64,000 nucleotides of DNA, from the NCBI RefSeq assembly GCF_917563915.1, contig NZ_CAKJTI010000009.1, positions 1-64,000 of the forward strand, written 5' to 3'. The stretch's first letter is position 1. Every line of letters begins with the position of its first letter. The notes beneath the pieces are model-generated. The model had not been told where the DNA came from. It ran no database searches and was given only the letters and a program-made list of their open reading frames with translations. Made by a program: the position numbers and the translations under genes. Shown piece by piece: positions 7,514 to 15,641 of this stretch. This DNA comes from Bacillus rhizoplanae (GTDB taxonomy: Bacteria; Bacillota; Bacilli; Bacillales; Bacillaceae_G).

Positions 7514-9409
7514 ATGGATATTTTAAAGAAAATCGAACAGCACCGGGAAACAGAAGAACGTTTAAAGTGGGAAGGGACATTTGCTGATTATTTAGAACTT
7601 CTTAAAGAAAGACCATGGGTGGCACAAACAGCACATTCTCGTATTTATAATATGATTAAGGATGCTGGAATTGAGGAAGTAGACGGCCTGAGAAAATATA
7701 ATTTCTTCAGTAATCAATTATTTGGATTAGAAGAAGCATTAGAGCGTCTTGTAGAAGAGTATTTTCATCCATCTGCAAAACGTTTAGATGTAAGAAAACG
7801 GATTTTATTATTAATGGGACCAGTTAGTGGTGGGAAATCTACATTGGTTACGATGTTAAAGCGTGGATTAGAGGCATATTCACATACAGATCGCGGTTCG
7901 GTTTTTGCAATAAAAGGATGCCCAATGCATGAAGATCCGCTTCATCTTATTCCTCATCATTTACGTGATGATTTTTATGTAGAGTATGGCGTACGAATTG
8001 AAGGGAACTTGTCACCATTAAACTTAATGCGCCTGGAAAAAGAGTATGGAGGCAGAATTGAAGATGTAATTGTGGAGCGTATTTTCTTCTCAGAAGATCG
8101 CAGAACAGGGATTGGAACATTTAGTCCATCTGATCCAAAATCACAAGATATTGCTGATTTAACAGGTAGTATTGATTTTTCTACTATTGCTGAATATGGT
8201 TCAGAATCAGATCCACGCGCTTACCGCTTTGACGGAGAATTAAATAAAGCGAACCGTGGGATGATGGAATTTCAAGAGATGTTAAAATGTGACGAAAAGT
8301 TTTTATGGCATTTATTATCGTTAACGCAAGAAGGGAATTTTAAAGCAGGCCGATTTGCACTGATCTCAGCAGATGAATTAATTGTTGCACATACGAACGA
8401 AACAGAATATCGTTCTTTTATTTCTAATAAGAAAAATGAAGCACTTCATTCGCGGATTATTGTAATGCCAGTTCCATATAACTTACGGGTAAGTGAGGAA
8501 GAGCATATTTATGAGAAAATGATTCATGAAAGTGATGTTTCTGATGTTCATATTGCACCGCATACACTTCGCGTTGCAGCAATGTTTACAATCTTAACAC
8601 GCTTAAAAGATCCGAAGCGGCCAGACATCGATTTAATTAAGAAAATGCGTTTATATGATGGTGAAATGGTAGAAGGATACAATTCTATTGATGTAGAGGA
8701 ACTGCAGCGCGAATATCAAGATGAAGGTATGAGTGGAATTGATCCGCGTTATGTTATCAATCGTATTTCTTCTACAATTATTCGTAAAGAAATAGCATCA
8801 ATTAATGCTTTAGATGTATTACGTTCTTTAAAGGATGGATTAGATCAACATCCATCTATTAGCAATGAAGATCGTGAGCGCTATATGAATTTCATTTCAT
8901 TAGCACGTAAAGAGTATGATGAAATTGCGAAGAAAGAAGTACAAAAAGCATTTGTATATTCATATGAAGAATCTGCGAAGACACTTATGGATAATTATTT
9001 AGATAACGTAGAAGCATACTGCAATAAATCAAAACTACGCGATCCATTAACTGGAGAAGAAATGAGTGCGGATGAAAAACTTATGCGCTCTATTGAAGAA
9101 CAAATTGGCATTTCTGAAAATGCGAAGAAAGCGTTCCGTGAAGAGATTTTAATTCGTATCTCTGCATATGCTCGCAAAGGGAAGCGATTTGATTATAATT
9201 CACATGAGCGTCTTCGTGAAGCAATCCAGAAGAAATTATTTGCCGATTTGAAGGATGTTGTGAAGATTACGACTTCAACGAAAACGCCGGATGAAAATCA
9301 GCTGAAGAAAATTAATAATGTTGTAGCACGATTAATTGATGAACATGGCTACAATTCCACATCTGCCAATGAATTATTGCGTTATGTAGGTAGTTTGTTA
9401 AATCGATAA
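7514..9409 (+). CDS. prkA: PrkA serine protein kinase / AAA+ sporulation protein
   Basis: PrkA is a 631-residue protein, the same length as B. subtilis PrkA and strongly similar to it throughout. It has an N-terminal AAA+ ATPase module with Walker A GPVSGGKST at residues 102-110, and a C-terminal kinase-like domain (conserved stretch YNSHERLREAIQKKLFADL). In B. subtilis it is expressed in the mother cell under SigE and influences sporulation; both protein kinase and ATP-dependent protease activities have been proposed for the family. The start is the ATG at 7514 behind GGGGGAGGAG. The open frame extends upstream to 7445 without family support. yhbH follows, as in B. subtilis. Confidence 0.95.
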   Translation: MDILKKIEQHRETEERLKWEGTFADYLELLKERPWVAQTAHSRIYNMIKDAGIEEVDGLRKYNFFSNQLFGLEEALERLVEEYFHPSAKRLDVRKRILLLMGPVSGGKSTLVTMLKRGLEAYSHTDRGSVFAIKGCPMHEDPLHLIPHHLRDDFYVEYGVRIEGNLSPLNLMRLEKEYGGRIEDVIVERIFFSEDRRTGIGTFSPSDPKSQDIADLTGSIDFSTIAEYGSESDPRAYRFDGELNKANRGMMEFQEMLKCDEKFLWHLLSLTQEGNFKAGRFALISADELIVAHTNETEYRSFISNKKNEALHSRIIVMPVPYNLRVSEEEHIYEKMIHESDVSDVHIAPHTLRVAAMFTILTRLKDPKRPDIDLIKKMRLYDGEMVEGYNSIDVEELQREYQDEGMSGIDPRYVINRISSTIIRKEIASINALDVLRSLKDGLDQHPSISNEDRERYMNFISLARKEYDEIAKKEVQKAFVYSYEESAKTLMDNYLDNVEAYCNKSKLRDPLTGEEMSADEKLMRSIEEQIGISENAKKAFREEILIRISAYARKGKRFDYNSHERLREAIQKKLFADLKDVVKITTSTKTPDENQLKKINNVVARLIDEHGYNSTSANELLRYVGSLLNR

Positions 9410-9430
9410 TAATCATAGTTGTAGAAAAAG

Positions 9431-9466
9431 AAAAGCTGTCTCTTGGAAAGGGGCAGTTTTTTTTTT
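9431..9466 (+). terminator. terminator of prkA
   Basis: A CTGTCTCTT / AAGGGGCAG stem with G-U pairs is followed by ten or more T. Confidence 0.75.
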
Positions 9467-9562
9467 ATATTTTATTTTCGACTATAAGAGGTGCTTGTCT
9501 ACTATGAGTAAATTTAAATGCAATCTTATGAATTTATTTGTCAATTATTTTCACCACGAGCA

Positions 9563-9580
9563 TATGATAGAGTAACCAAC
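9563..9580 (+). promoter_or_regulatory. possible SigE promoter for yhbH
   Basis: TCATACAGA near 9571 matches the SigE -10 element (CATACA), with an ATA-containing element about 15 nt upstream. yhbH is SigE-dependent in B. subtilis. The spacing was judged by eye. Confidence 0.35.
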
Positions 9581-9600
9581 CATTCATACAGAAAAAAGTC

Positions 9601-9652
9601 AACACAATACAATATGTTGTGCAGCTGTAAAGTGTGCAACAATGCATTGTGT
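9601..9652 (+). other. nested inverted repeats in the yhbH leader
   Basis: AACACAAT at 9601 pairs with ATTGTGTT at 9645, and inside them TGTTG pairs with CAACA, giving a two-tier hairpin about 130 nt upstream of yhbH. It has a T-rich 3' side but no clean T run. It may be a structured 5' leader or an attenuator. Apart from this and the possible promoter, 9467-9780 holds nothing that I can support. Confidence 0.5.
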
Positions 9653-9780
9653 TTCTTTCTTAATTGTGAAAGTGTATCAGTTTTTTTATTAATGTAAAAG
9701 TAAATTTCTCTTAGTAGGATTTTCGTGTTTTAATCTGTGTTTAAGTGAAAGTATAAAAAATTATGTAAGGAGGGAAAGGA

Positions 9781-10956
9781 ATGGCAGAAGAAAATCAATA
9801 TAATTATACGGTTTCACAGGAAAATTGGTCCCTCCATCGTAAAGGGCATGATGATCAACAACGTCATCAAGAAAAAGTGCAAGAGGCAATAAAAAATAAT
9901 TTACCAGACCTTGTTACAGAAGAAAGTATTATCATGTCCAATGGTAGGGATGTTGTAAAAATACCAATTCGTTCACTAGATGAATATAAAATTCGTTATA
10001 ACTATGATAAAAATAAACATGTTGGTCAAGGAACAGGGGATAGTAAAGTCGGTGATGTCGTAGCGAGAGATGGATCGAGCGGCCAAAAGCAAAAAGGACC
10101 AGGAAAAGGGCAAGGAGCAGGAGACTCTGCAGGAGAAGATTATTACGAGGCGGAAGTATCGATTTTAGAGCTTGAGCAAGCATTTTTTAAAGAATTAGAG
10201 CTTCCTAATTTACAGCGTAAAGAACTGGATGAAAATCGTATTGAACACATTGAATTTAACGACATTCGTAAAACAGGACTTTGGGGAAACATTGATAAAA
10301 AACGGACAATGATATCTGCTTATAAACGAAATGCAATGAATGGCAATCCAGCTTTTCATCCAATAAAACGAGAAGATTTAAAATTCCGTACGTGGAACGA
10401 AGTCTTGAAGCCAGAATCAAAAGCTGTTGTGTTAGCAATGATGGATACGAGCGGTTCGATGGGACTTTGGGAAAAATATATGGCTCGTAGCTTTTTCTTC
10501 TGGATGGCCCGTTTTTTACGTACGAAATATGAAACAGTAGATATTGAATTTATCGCACACCATACAGAAGCAAAAGTTGTTACAGAAGAAGAATTTTTCT
10601 CAAAAGGTGAAAGCGGCGGAACAATTTGTTCATCGGCATACAGAAAAGCATTAGAACTGATTGAAACAAAATATTCTCCGGAACGCTATAACATATACCC
10701 GTTCCACTTCTCGGATGGAGATAATTTAACATCTGATAATGCCCGCTGTGTGAAACTTGTGCAAGAATTAATGAAAGTATCTAATATGTTTGGGTATGGA
10801 GAAGTGAATCAGTATAATCGTCATAGTACACTCATGTCAGCCTATAAAAATGTGAAAGATGAGAAGTTTCGCTATTATATTTTAAAACAAAAAGCTGACG
10901 TGTTTCATGCGATGAAGAGCTTTTTCCGAGAAGAATCGAAGGAAAAGATGGCTTAA
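9781..10956 (+). CDS. yhbH: sporulation protein YhbH (DUF444, VWA-like)
   Basis: A 391-residue member of the YeaH/YhbH (DUF444) family with a von Willebrand A-like fold. A metal-site motif DTSGS occurs at residues 222-226, and a low-complexity glycine/lysine-rich stretch lies around residues 85-120. B. subtilis YhbH is needed for efficient sporulation and is a mother-cell protein. Enterobacterial relatives (YeaH) are encoded beside a PrkA homologue (YeaG), so the pairing with prkA here supports a shared role. The ribosome site AAGGAGGGAAAGG directly precedes the ATG. The gene is expressed separately from prkA, because a terminator and a 300-nt gap intervene. Confidence 0.93.
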   Translation: MAEENQYNYTVSQENWSLHRKGHDDQQRHQEKVQEAIKNNLPDLVTEESIIMSNGRDVVKIPIRSLDEYKIRYNYDKNKHVGQGTGDSKVGDVVARDGSSGQKQKGPGKGQGAGDSAGEDYYEAEVSILELEQAFFKELELPNLQRKELDENRIEHIEFNDIRKTGLWGNIDKKRTMISAYKRNAMNGNPAFHPIKREDLKFRTWNEVLKPESKAVVLAMMDTSGSMGLWEKYMARSFFFWMARFLRTKYETVDIEFIAHHTEAKVVTEEEFFSKGESGGTICSSAYRKALELIETKYSPERYNIYPFHFSDGDNLTSDNARCVKLVQELMKVSNMFGYGEVNQYNRHSTLMSAYKNVKDEKFRYYILKQKADVFHAMKSFFREESKEKMA

Positions 10957-10980
10957 ACCCCTAAGTGAAGGGGTTTTTTT
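10955..10980 (+). terminator. terminator of yhbH
   Basis: AAACCCCT and AGGGGTTT form a stem followed by seven T, starting at the stop codon. Confidence 0.88.
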
Positions 10981-11128
10981 GTTGATTAAATTATTTGTAT
11001 ATAGGTTTATGTATGGGAGTGTTAAAGTTATTTAATATGGGGTTGGATGGAGTATTTATTTCAACTTCCAAAAGTTGAGGAGTAGTTTTCAATAGATCAT
11101 TACACTAGTTTAAAATATTATGTAGTAG

Positions 11129-11165
11129 AAAAGATTGAGTAGGAAAAACTACTCAATCTTTTTTA
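11129..11165. terminator. inverted repeat with T run at the end of the minus-strand dehydrogenase
   Basis: AAAAGATTGAGTAG and CTACTCAATCTTTT form a 14-bp perfect stem with a 6-nt loop. The T run is better on the plus strand. The minus-strand gene's stop codon (11149-11151) lies inside one arm. Confidence 0.65.
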
Positions 11166-12411
11166 TACGATCAAATAATAAACCATCTGTCGTACTATTT
11201 TCTCCTATTACAAAATCTTTCATATAATAAGAAAGATAATCACCATACTTCGAATTTGTATTTAAAAGAAGTTCATCTACAAAATAACAACCAAGCGGTA
11301 AATTATCGAGTAAGAGGCTAGTGAGGGCACCGTAAACACCGCAAGCCACTTGAAAATAAGTTGCATTTGTTCCGTATTGTGTGTACACATCCTGGGTAGC
11401 AGTGGTGTTGTACATATATACCTCTTTGTCTTTATACACAAGTAAGACACCAATTAAATCTTCACCGATGAGTTGTCCGTTTTCTGGATTTAATACGTGA
11501 TGATTCCAGCTCCATAGTTCATCAATATTATGTTGATTGTCATGAATTAATTGTGTCATATAATCATTGATACGATATAAAAAACCGACCTCCATGTCGT
11601 ATAATTTTCCGAGATTAATTACTTCTTCATGCCCCATTAAACAACCGAAAAACTGTTTCTCTCCTAACGTTACTTTAAATTCTTGTTCATAAGCAGTGTT
11701 ACATAAGAGGATGGGAGTTTGATGTTTCATAAAAAGAGGATAGTTTAAAATGCCTTCTTCTAAAAAACCTGCTGGAGACCATGTCGAGTATACTGTTTTT
11801 TCTTTAATAAGAGTTGGATCATGATAGAAAGTTGTATCGTGTTCGACGATGAAACAAGCAAGGGGGATTTCCGTAGGACTTTGCTTCATTAATTTAATTG
11901 CCATCCATTGGACGACGCCGGGATTCATACCGGAACAAATAATACCTGTCATTTGTGTGAAGGTAGGTTTATGCTCTTCAAAGAAATTTTGTCTTTCTAG
12001 TAAACTGAAGCGTTTTATATGCTCATTCGCATCGATTTTTGGTGATTGCAGTGCTGTATTAATATAATGCACACCAAATTCATTGCAGCATGTTAACATT
12101 TCTACTGCATCTGCTAAGGAAGCATCAATGACTAGGTTTGTCCCCGTTTTTTGTAGATGATTTCGAAATAATGCGTTATCGCTTAGATCGAACACATGGA
12201 ATGTAAAACTCTCGTATAATGCAGGATACATATCTTTAAAATAGGATTGTGGTTTTTGTTTTATGTCAATTAAATGAATCGAACAGTTTTGCAATTGAGA
12301 GTATAAAGGATTATCAATATCTTTCACGGCATGATTTAATAAAGATAAAAATGCGCGAGCAGCGCCGCCGCTGCTTCCAAGTATAGTAAGAATGAGTTGT
12401 TCTTCTTTCAT
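11149..12411 (-). CDS. homospermidine-synthase-like / saccharopine-dehydrogenase-fold protein
   Basis: A 420-residue protein with an N-terminal Rossmann nucleotide-binding segment (ILGSSGGAARAFLSLL). Three features recall bacterial homospermidine synthase: GMNPGVVQWMAIK near residue 165, EHDTTFYHDP, and a TWSPAGFLEEG stretch like the family's W-S-x-x-G-F. Homospermidine synthase transfers an aminobutyl group from one polyamine to another by NAD-dependent imine chemistry. Whether this homologue makes homospermidine is not shown by the sequence, and saccharopine or carboxyspermidine dehydrogenase-like activity is an alternative. The ribosome site GGAGGG precedes the ATG. It is a single-gene unit with no polyamine genes nearby. 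Confidence 0.65.
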   Translation of the reverse strand: MKEEQLILTILGSSGGAARAFLSLLNHAVKDIDNPLYSQLQNCSIHLIDIKQKPQSYFKDMYPALYESFTFHVFDLSDNALFRNHLQKTGTNLVIDASLADAVEMLTCCNEFGVHYINTALQSPKIDANEHIKRFSLLERQNFFEEHKPTFTQMTGIICSGMNPGVVQWMAIKLMKQSPTEIPLACFIVEHDTTFYHDPTLIKEKTVYSTWSPAGFLEEGILNYPLFMKHQTPILLCNTAYEQEFKVTLGEKQFFGCLMGHEEVINLGKLYDMEVGFLYRINDYMTQLIHDNQHNIDELWSWNHHVLNPENGQLIGEDLIGVLLVYKDKEVYMYNTTATQDVYTQYGTNATYFQVACGVYGALTSLLLDNLPLGCYFVDELLLNTNSKYGDYLSYYMKDFVIGENSTTDGLLFDRIKKIE

Positions 12412-12494
12412 GCTTTCCCTCCTATGTGATTAAGATATTCTCTTCACATAAGAAAGGATTATTTGTTTGTCCATAAATGCATAAAAATCCGCTG

Positions 12495-12575
12495 TTTATC
12501 CCGTAAAAGCCTGATTGGTTCAACTAACTATCAGTGGGGGATGAAGGAAAACCCACTGATAGAAGTTTCACTTAA
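12495..12575 (+). repeat. bcr1 repeat, left half deleted
   Basis: TTTATCCCG is joined directly to the block TAAAAGCCTGATTGG, followed by the right end GAAGTTTCACTTA. About half of the element is missing. Confidence 0.88.
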
Positions 12576-12588
12576 TCTATGAATATGG

Positions 12589-12620
12589 AAAAAAACCGCA
12601 GTCTACTTGTAAGACTGCGG
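12589..12620 (-). terminator. terminator of the BCCT transporter gene
   Basis: On the minus strand CCGCAGTCT and AGACTGCGG form a stem followed by seven T. Confidence 0.85.
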
Positions 12621-12641
12621 ATGGAATAGTGAAAAGGATGA

Positions 12642-14192
12642 TTATCCAGTTTTTTGCACACTTTGCGATTTTGGTGTTCGTTGTATTGTAAAAGCTTCTT
12701 TTCGTAATTCTTTAAATAGCGATGTCACCATTAATATAATAACAATTGAAAATGGAAATGCTGCGAGGATTGCTGCAATTTGCAGCGCATTTAAACCACC
12801 TGTTTGTAATAAGATTGCTGCAATTGCCGAAATGGTAAGTCCCCAAATGAGTTTTAAGCGATTGCTAGGAGATAAATTTCCATTACTTGTTTGCATGGCT
12901 ACAACAAACGTCGCGGAGTCCGCAGATGTAACAAAGAATGTGGCGATTAAAATTAACGCAACAATTGTTAGAAATGATGAAAATGGTAAATGAGAAATGA
13001 CAGCAAAAAGACCGGTTTCTATACCGTTTTTTGTAATTTCGTCTGCGATTCCTAACGATTGGAACATCTCCATGTGAATGGCTGTTCCGCCGAATACTGA
13101 AAACCAAAATGTGCAGATTAATGTTGGGACTAATACAACGCCGAAAATAAATTCACGAATTGTGCGTCCGCGTGAAATTCGTGCAATAAATGTACCGACG
13201 AATGGCGACCAAGAAATCCACCATCCCCAATAGAAGAGCGTCCATTTTTCAATCCATGCAGAATCGTGCTCACTAAAAGCACCTAAGTTTAAGCTCATAC
13301 TTGGCAAGGACCCTATATAAGATCCTAATGTCGATATGAAATATTTTATAATAAAAACAGTTGGCCCGAAAATTAAAAAGGAAACGAGTAAAATTCCTGC
13401 AAGGGAAATGTTCAAGTTACTCAAATATTTAATCCCACGATCTAATCCTGTTTGTGCACTCGTTAAATAGAGGACTGTAAAGATTAAAATGAGTACGAGC
13501 TGTGTGCTAACTGTATTGTTAATAGAAGGGAATAAGTAATGTAATCCACTAGCAATTTGCTGTGCACCAATTCCTACGGATGGAACGATTCCGAATACTG
13601 TGGCTAAAACGGCTAAAATATCAACCGTTTTTCCGATAGGTGATGTTTTCGATCGATTAAATAAAGGAGTAACTGCAGCGCTAATTGTACTACCTTTTTG
13701 TTTGCGAAAGGTAAAGTATGCAAGAACTAAAGCGACGATTGCATATAATGACCAAGGGAATAATCCCCAATGGAAGAATGAATATTGCATTGCGAGTTCA
13801 GCACTTTGTTGGCTGCCAGGTTCACCTGTAAGAGGAGCATTTAAATGTGATAGCGGTTCGGAAATGCCATAAAAGACGAGGCCGATTCCCATACCAGCTC
13901 CAAATAACATTGCAATCCATGAAAGGTAACTATATTTTGGTTTTTCATCATCTTTACCAAGACGAATGGAACCGTATTTTGAAAATGCTAAGTACGCGGC
14001 TAAAAGAATCATTGCGGTCATTAATAGAGAGTAAAACCATCCAAAATTACTGAGGATAAAAGAGTTCAAAGACGAGGTAACACTTTGTAAATCATAGCCT
14101 TGTATCCATTTTGCTGGAAGTACACCCCATATAATAAACAAGGTTGTTAGCAAAATAGAGATATAAAATACACTGTTTTCTTTTTTGATCAT
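12642..14192 (-). CDS. BCCT-family glycine betaine/choline/carnitine transporter
   Basis: A 516-residue secondary transporter of the betaine-choline-carnitine family (OpuD/BetL type) with about twelve membrane helices. It imports compatible solutes with sodium or protons during osmotic stress. The family signature GWWISWSPFVGTFIARISRG lies around residues 325-345, and an aromatic-rich stretch typical of the trimethylammonium site is present. The ribosome site AAAGGTGGG precedes the ATG at 14192. It is a single-gene transcript with its own terminator. The exact substrate cannot be read from the sequence. Confidence 0.88.
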   Translation of the reverse strand: MIKKENSVFYISILLTTLFIIWGVLPAKWIQGYDLQSVTSSLNSFILSNFGWFYSLLMTAMILLAAYLAFSKYGSIRLGKDDEKPKYSYLSWIAMLFGAGMGIGLVFYGISEPLSHLNAPLTGEPGSQQSAELAMQYSFFHWGLFPWSLYAIVALVLAYFTFRKQKGSTISAAVTPLFNRSKTSPIGKTVDILAVLATVFGIVPSVGIGAQQIASGLHYLFPSINNTVSTQLVLILIFTVLYLTSAQTGLDRGIKYLSNLNISLAGILLVSFLIFGPTVFIIKYFISTLGSYIGSLPSMSLNLGAFSEHDSAWIEKWTLFYWGWWISWSPFVGTFIARISRGRTIREFIFGVVLVPTLICTFWFSVFGGTAIHMEMFQSLGIADEITKNGIETGLFAVISHLPFSSFLTIVALILIATFFVTSADSATFVVAMQTSNGNLSPSNRLKLIWGLTISAIAAILLQTGGLNALQIAAILAAFPFSIVIILMVTSLFKELRKEAFTIQRTPKSQSVQKTG

Positions 14193-14313
14193 CCAATCCC
14201 ACCTTTAGTTAATAATATTAATAATTATATTAACCATAACAATTTTTAAGAGAGGTGTCAAAATACGATCTTAGAAGTCGATGATAGATAGTAGAAAATG
14301 TAATAGAGGTAAT

Positions 14314-14367
14314 ATAAAGTGAAACTTCCGTCAGTGGGGGGCTTACTGCCCGTTAATGCGGGATAAA
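14314..14367 (-). repeat. bcr1 short derivative (54 bp)
   Basis: Minus-oriented bcr1 reduced to its two ends and bounded by ATAAA on both sides: ATAAAGTGAAACTTCC, then GTCAGTGGGGG joined to CTTACTGCCCGTTAATGC, then GGATAAA. About 100 internal bases are absent. Confidence 0.9.
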
Positions 14368-14696
14368 CTGAAACGTTTACGAATAGAGTTTTGTATATCG
14401 TTTTTTCACCATTTTCTGCCATTTAAGTGCGTTATATTTCCAACAAGTATTGTCAATCATTTTATATAAATAAAGCATTTTTTCTTGAGACGGTCTTTAA
14501 TTTTTGTTTTAAACATTGCTGTTAGCTTTGAGCGATTTTCATCAAATTGTAAATGACAACAAGCTATGCAGGAGGTGTGTATATTTTGTATTTGTTTGTT
14601 AAATAATTCGCATCAATTATTAATGTGTCAACTACGATCAATAGCGATAAACTATAATTTTACATCATTTACCTTTTATTATACCATAATTTTTAG

Positions 14697-14900
14697 ATGA
14701 ATAAAAATGGATCAAAAGCTATTATCTCTGATTTTGTAGGAGTTATAAGTCTTTGTATTGCAACAGCAATTATTAATATTATTTGGTTTTTCATAGTTTT
14801 TCGTTCGCCGTCAGTATCAAGTGGAATTAATTTTCAGAAAATTCTAACGCGCGTACATCTTTACTTTTTATGTAAAATAATATATTATATGGATATATAA
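14697..14900 (+). CDS. doubtful small membrane ORF
   Basis: A 67-codon frame with a hydrophobic core (VGVISLCIATAIINIIWFFI). It ends about 30 nt before a pair of strong hairpins that could terminate it. No proper ribosome site precedes the ATG and the C-terminal third looks like random AT-rich translation. The preceding 14368-14696 is AT-rich, with no gene that I can support. A real small membrane protein is possible, but I would not rely on it. Confidence 0.25.
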   Translation: MNKNGSKAIISDFVGVISLCIATAIINIIWFFIVFRSPSVSSGINFQKILTRVHLYFLCKIIYYMDI

Positions 14901-14929
14901 CATACCGGTTATTTTTGAGGAGGAGCCTG

Positions 14930-14955
14930 TCACTACAGGCTCCTCTTGTGCCTTT
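14930..14955 (+). terminator. strong GC-rich hairpin
   Basis: GAGGAGCCTGT and ACAGGCTCCTC form an 11-bp perfect stem with a 4-nt loop. Only a weak T run follows (CTTTTT 7 nt downstream). Confidence 0.6.
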
Positions 14956-14967
14956 TTAAGGGGTCTG

Positions 14968-14996
14968 TGATGCAGGCCCCTTTTTCTACAGATAAA
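14968..14996 (+). terminator. intrinsic terminator upstream of yuaF
   Basis: AAGGGGTCTG and CAGGCCCCTT form a stem followed by TTT. Together with the hairpin at 14930 it forms a tandem pair that insulates the flotillin operon. Confidence 0.8.
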
Positions 14997-15083
14997 ATGA
15001 CCGAAAATTTTAAAAAAGATAAAATTTGAAAGGGGAGCATACATATAAGAAGATGGACGCATTGATGAAAGGAGGGGGAAGCG

Positions 15084-15626
15084 CTGTTATTTAGCCATGG
15101 ACTTGAAATAATTTACTTATACGGGTTTATTATAACGACATTCATTACTGTTATATATTTATTTTTTAGTGATGTGTTTGAATCATTATTTCACATAGTA
15201 GGCGGACCGACTTCACCTGTAACAATACTATTTAGCTTTCTTGCTATGTTTTGTGGTTTTGGATATATCTTTGAATATATGCTTTCTTGGGGAAGTATTG
15301 TTATTTTTTTCGTTGCCTTTTTTCTTGCGCTTATTGGGGTAATTATGATGAAAATGCTTGTGTTATCTCCGATTGCGAAAGCGGAACAAAATACAGTGCA
15401 GCGCATGGATGAATTTATTGGCTGCAAGGGTGAAGTGCTGATTACGATTCCGAAAGAAGGTTTTGGTGAGGTGCTGGTGTCTTCTCAATTTGGCAGTAAT
15501 GCGATGCCAGCTAAAACGATAGGAAAGAAAGATATTTTACAAGGATCTTATGTCATTGTTGAAGCTGTGCAAGATGGTGTTTTACTTGTGCAAAATTTAG
15601 CTGTTTCTTTAAAGAAACCAAAATGA
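15084..15626 (+). CDS. yuaF: YuaF-like NfeD-family membrane protein, probable CTG start
   Basis: This small NfeD-family protein partners with flotillin. In B. subtilis yuaF and floT (yuaG) form one operon, and YuaF has membrane helices followed by an OB-fold domain. Here three hydrophobic segments are followed by a soluble region (GCKGEVLITIPKEGFGEVLV). The reading frame opens after a stop at 15066, and the first ATG/GTG/TTG codon is the GTG at 15174. That start would lose the first membrane helix and has no ribosome site. An excellent AAAGGAGGGGG at 15068-15078 instead points to CTG at 15084 (180 residues). The gene ends 15 nt before floT, whose ribosome site is AAGGAGG. Confidence 0.8.
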   Translation: MLFSHGLEIIYLYGFIITTFITVIYLFFSDVFESLFHIVGGPTSPVTILFSFLAMFCGFGYIFEYMLSWGSIVIFFVAFFLALIGVIMMKMLVLSPIAKAEQNTVQRMDEFIGCKGEVLITIPKEGFGEVLVSSQFGSNAMPAKTIGKKDILQGSYVIVEAVQDGVLLVQNLAVSLKKPK

Positions 15627-15641
15627 TAAGGAGGATTTAAT

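Noticed and set aside
14368-14696. Possible transposase remnant on the minus strand
   Set aside because: Short peptide-like stretches are broken by many stops, and no terminal inverted repeats or recognised family were seen.
15068-15200. GTG at 15174 as the start of yuaF
   Set aside because: It has no ribosome site and would cut off the first membrane helix. CTG at 15084 is better placed, though unproven.
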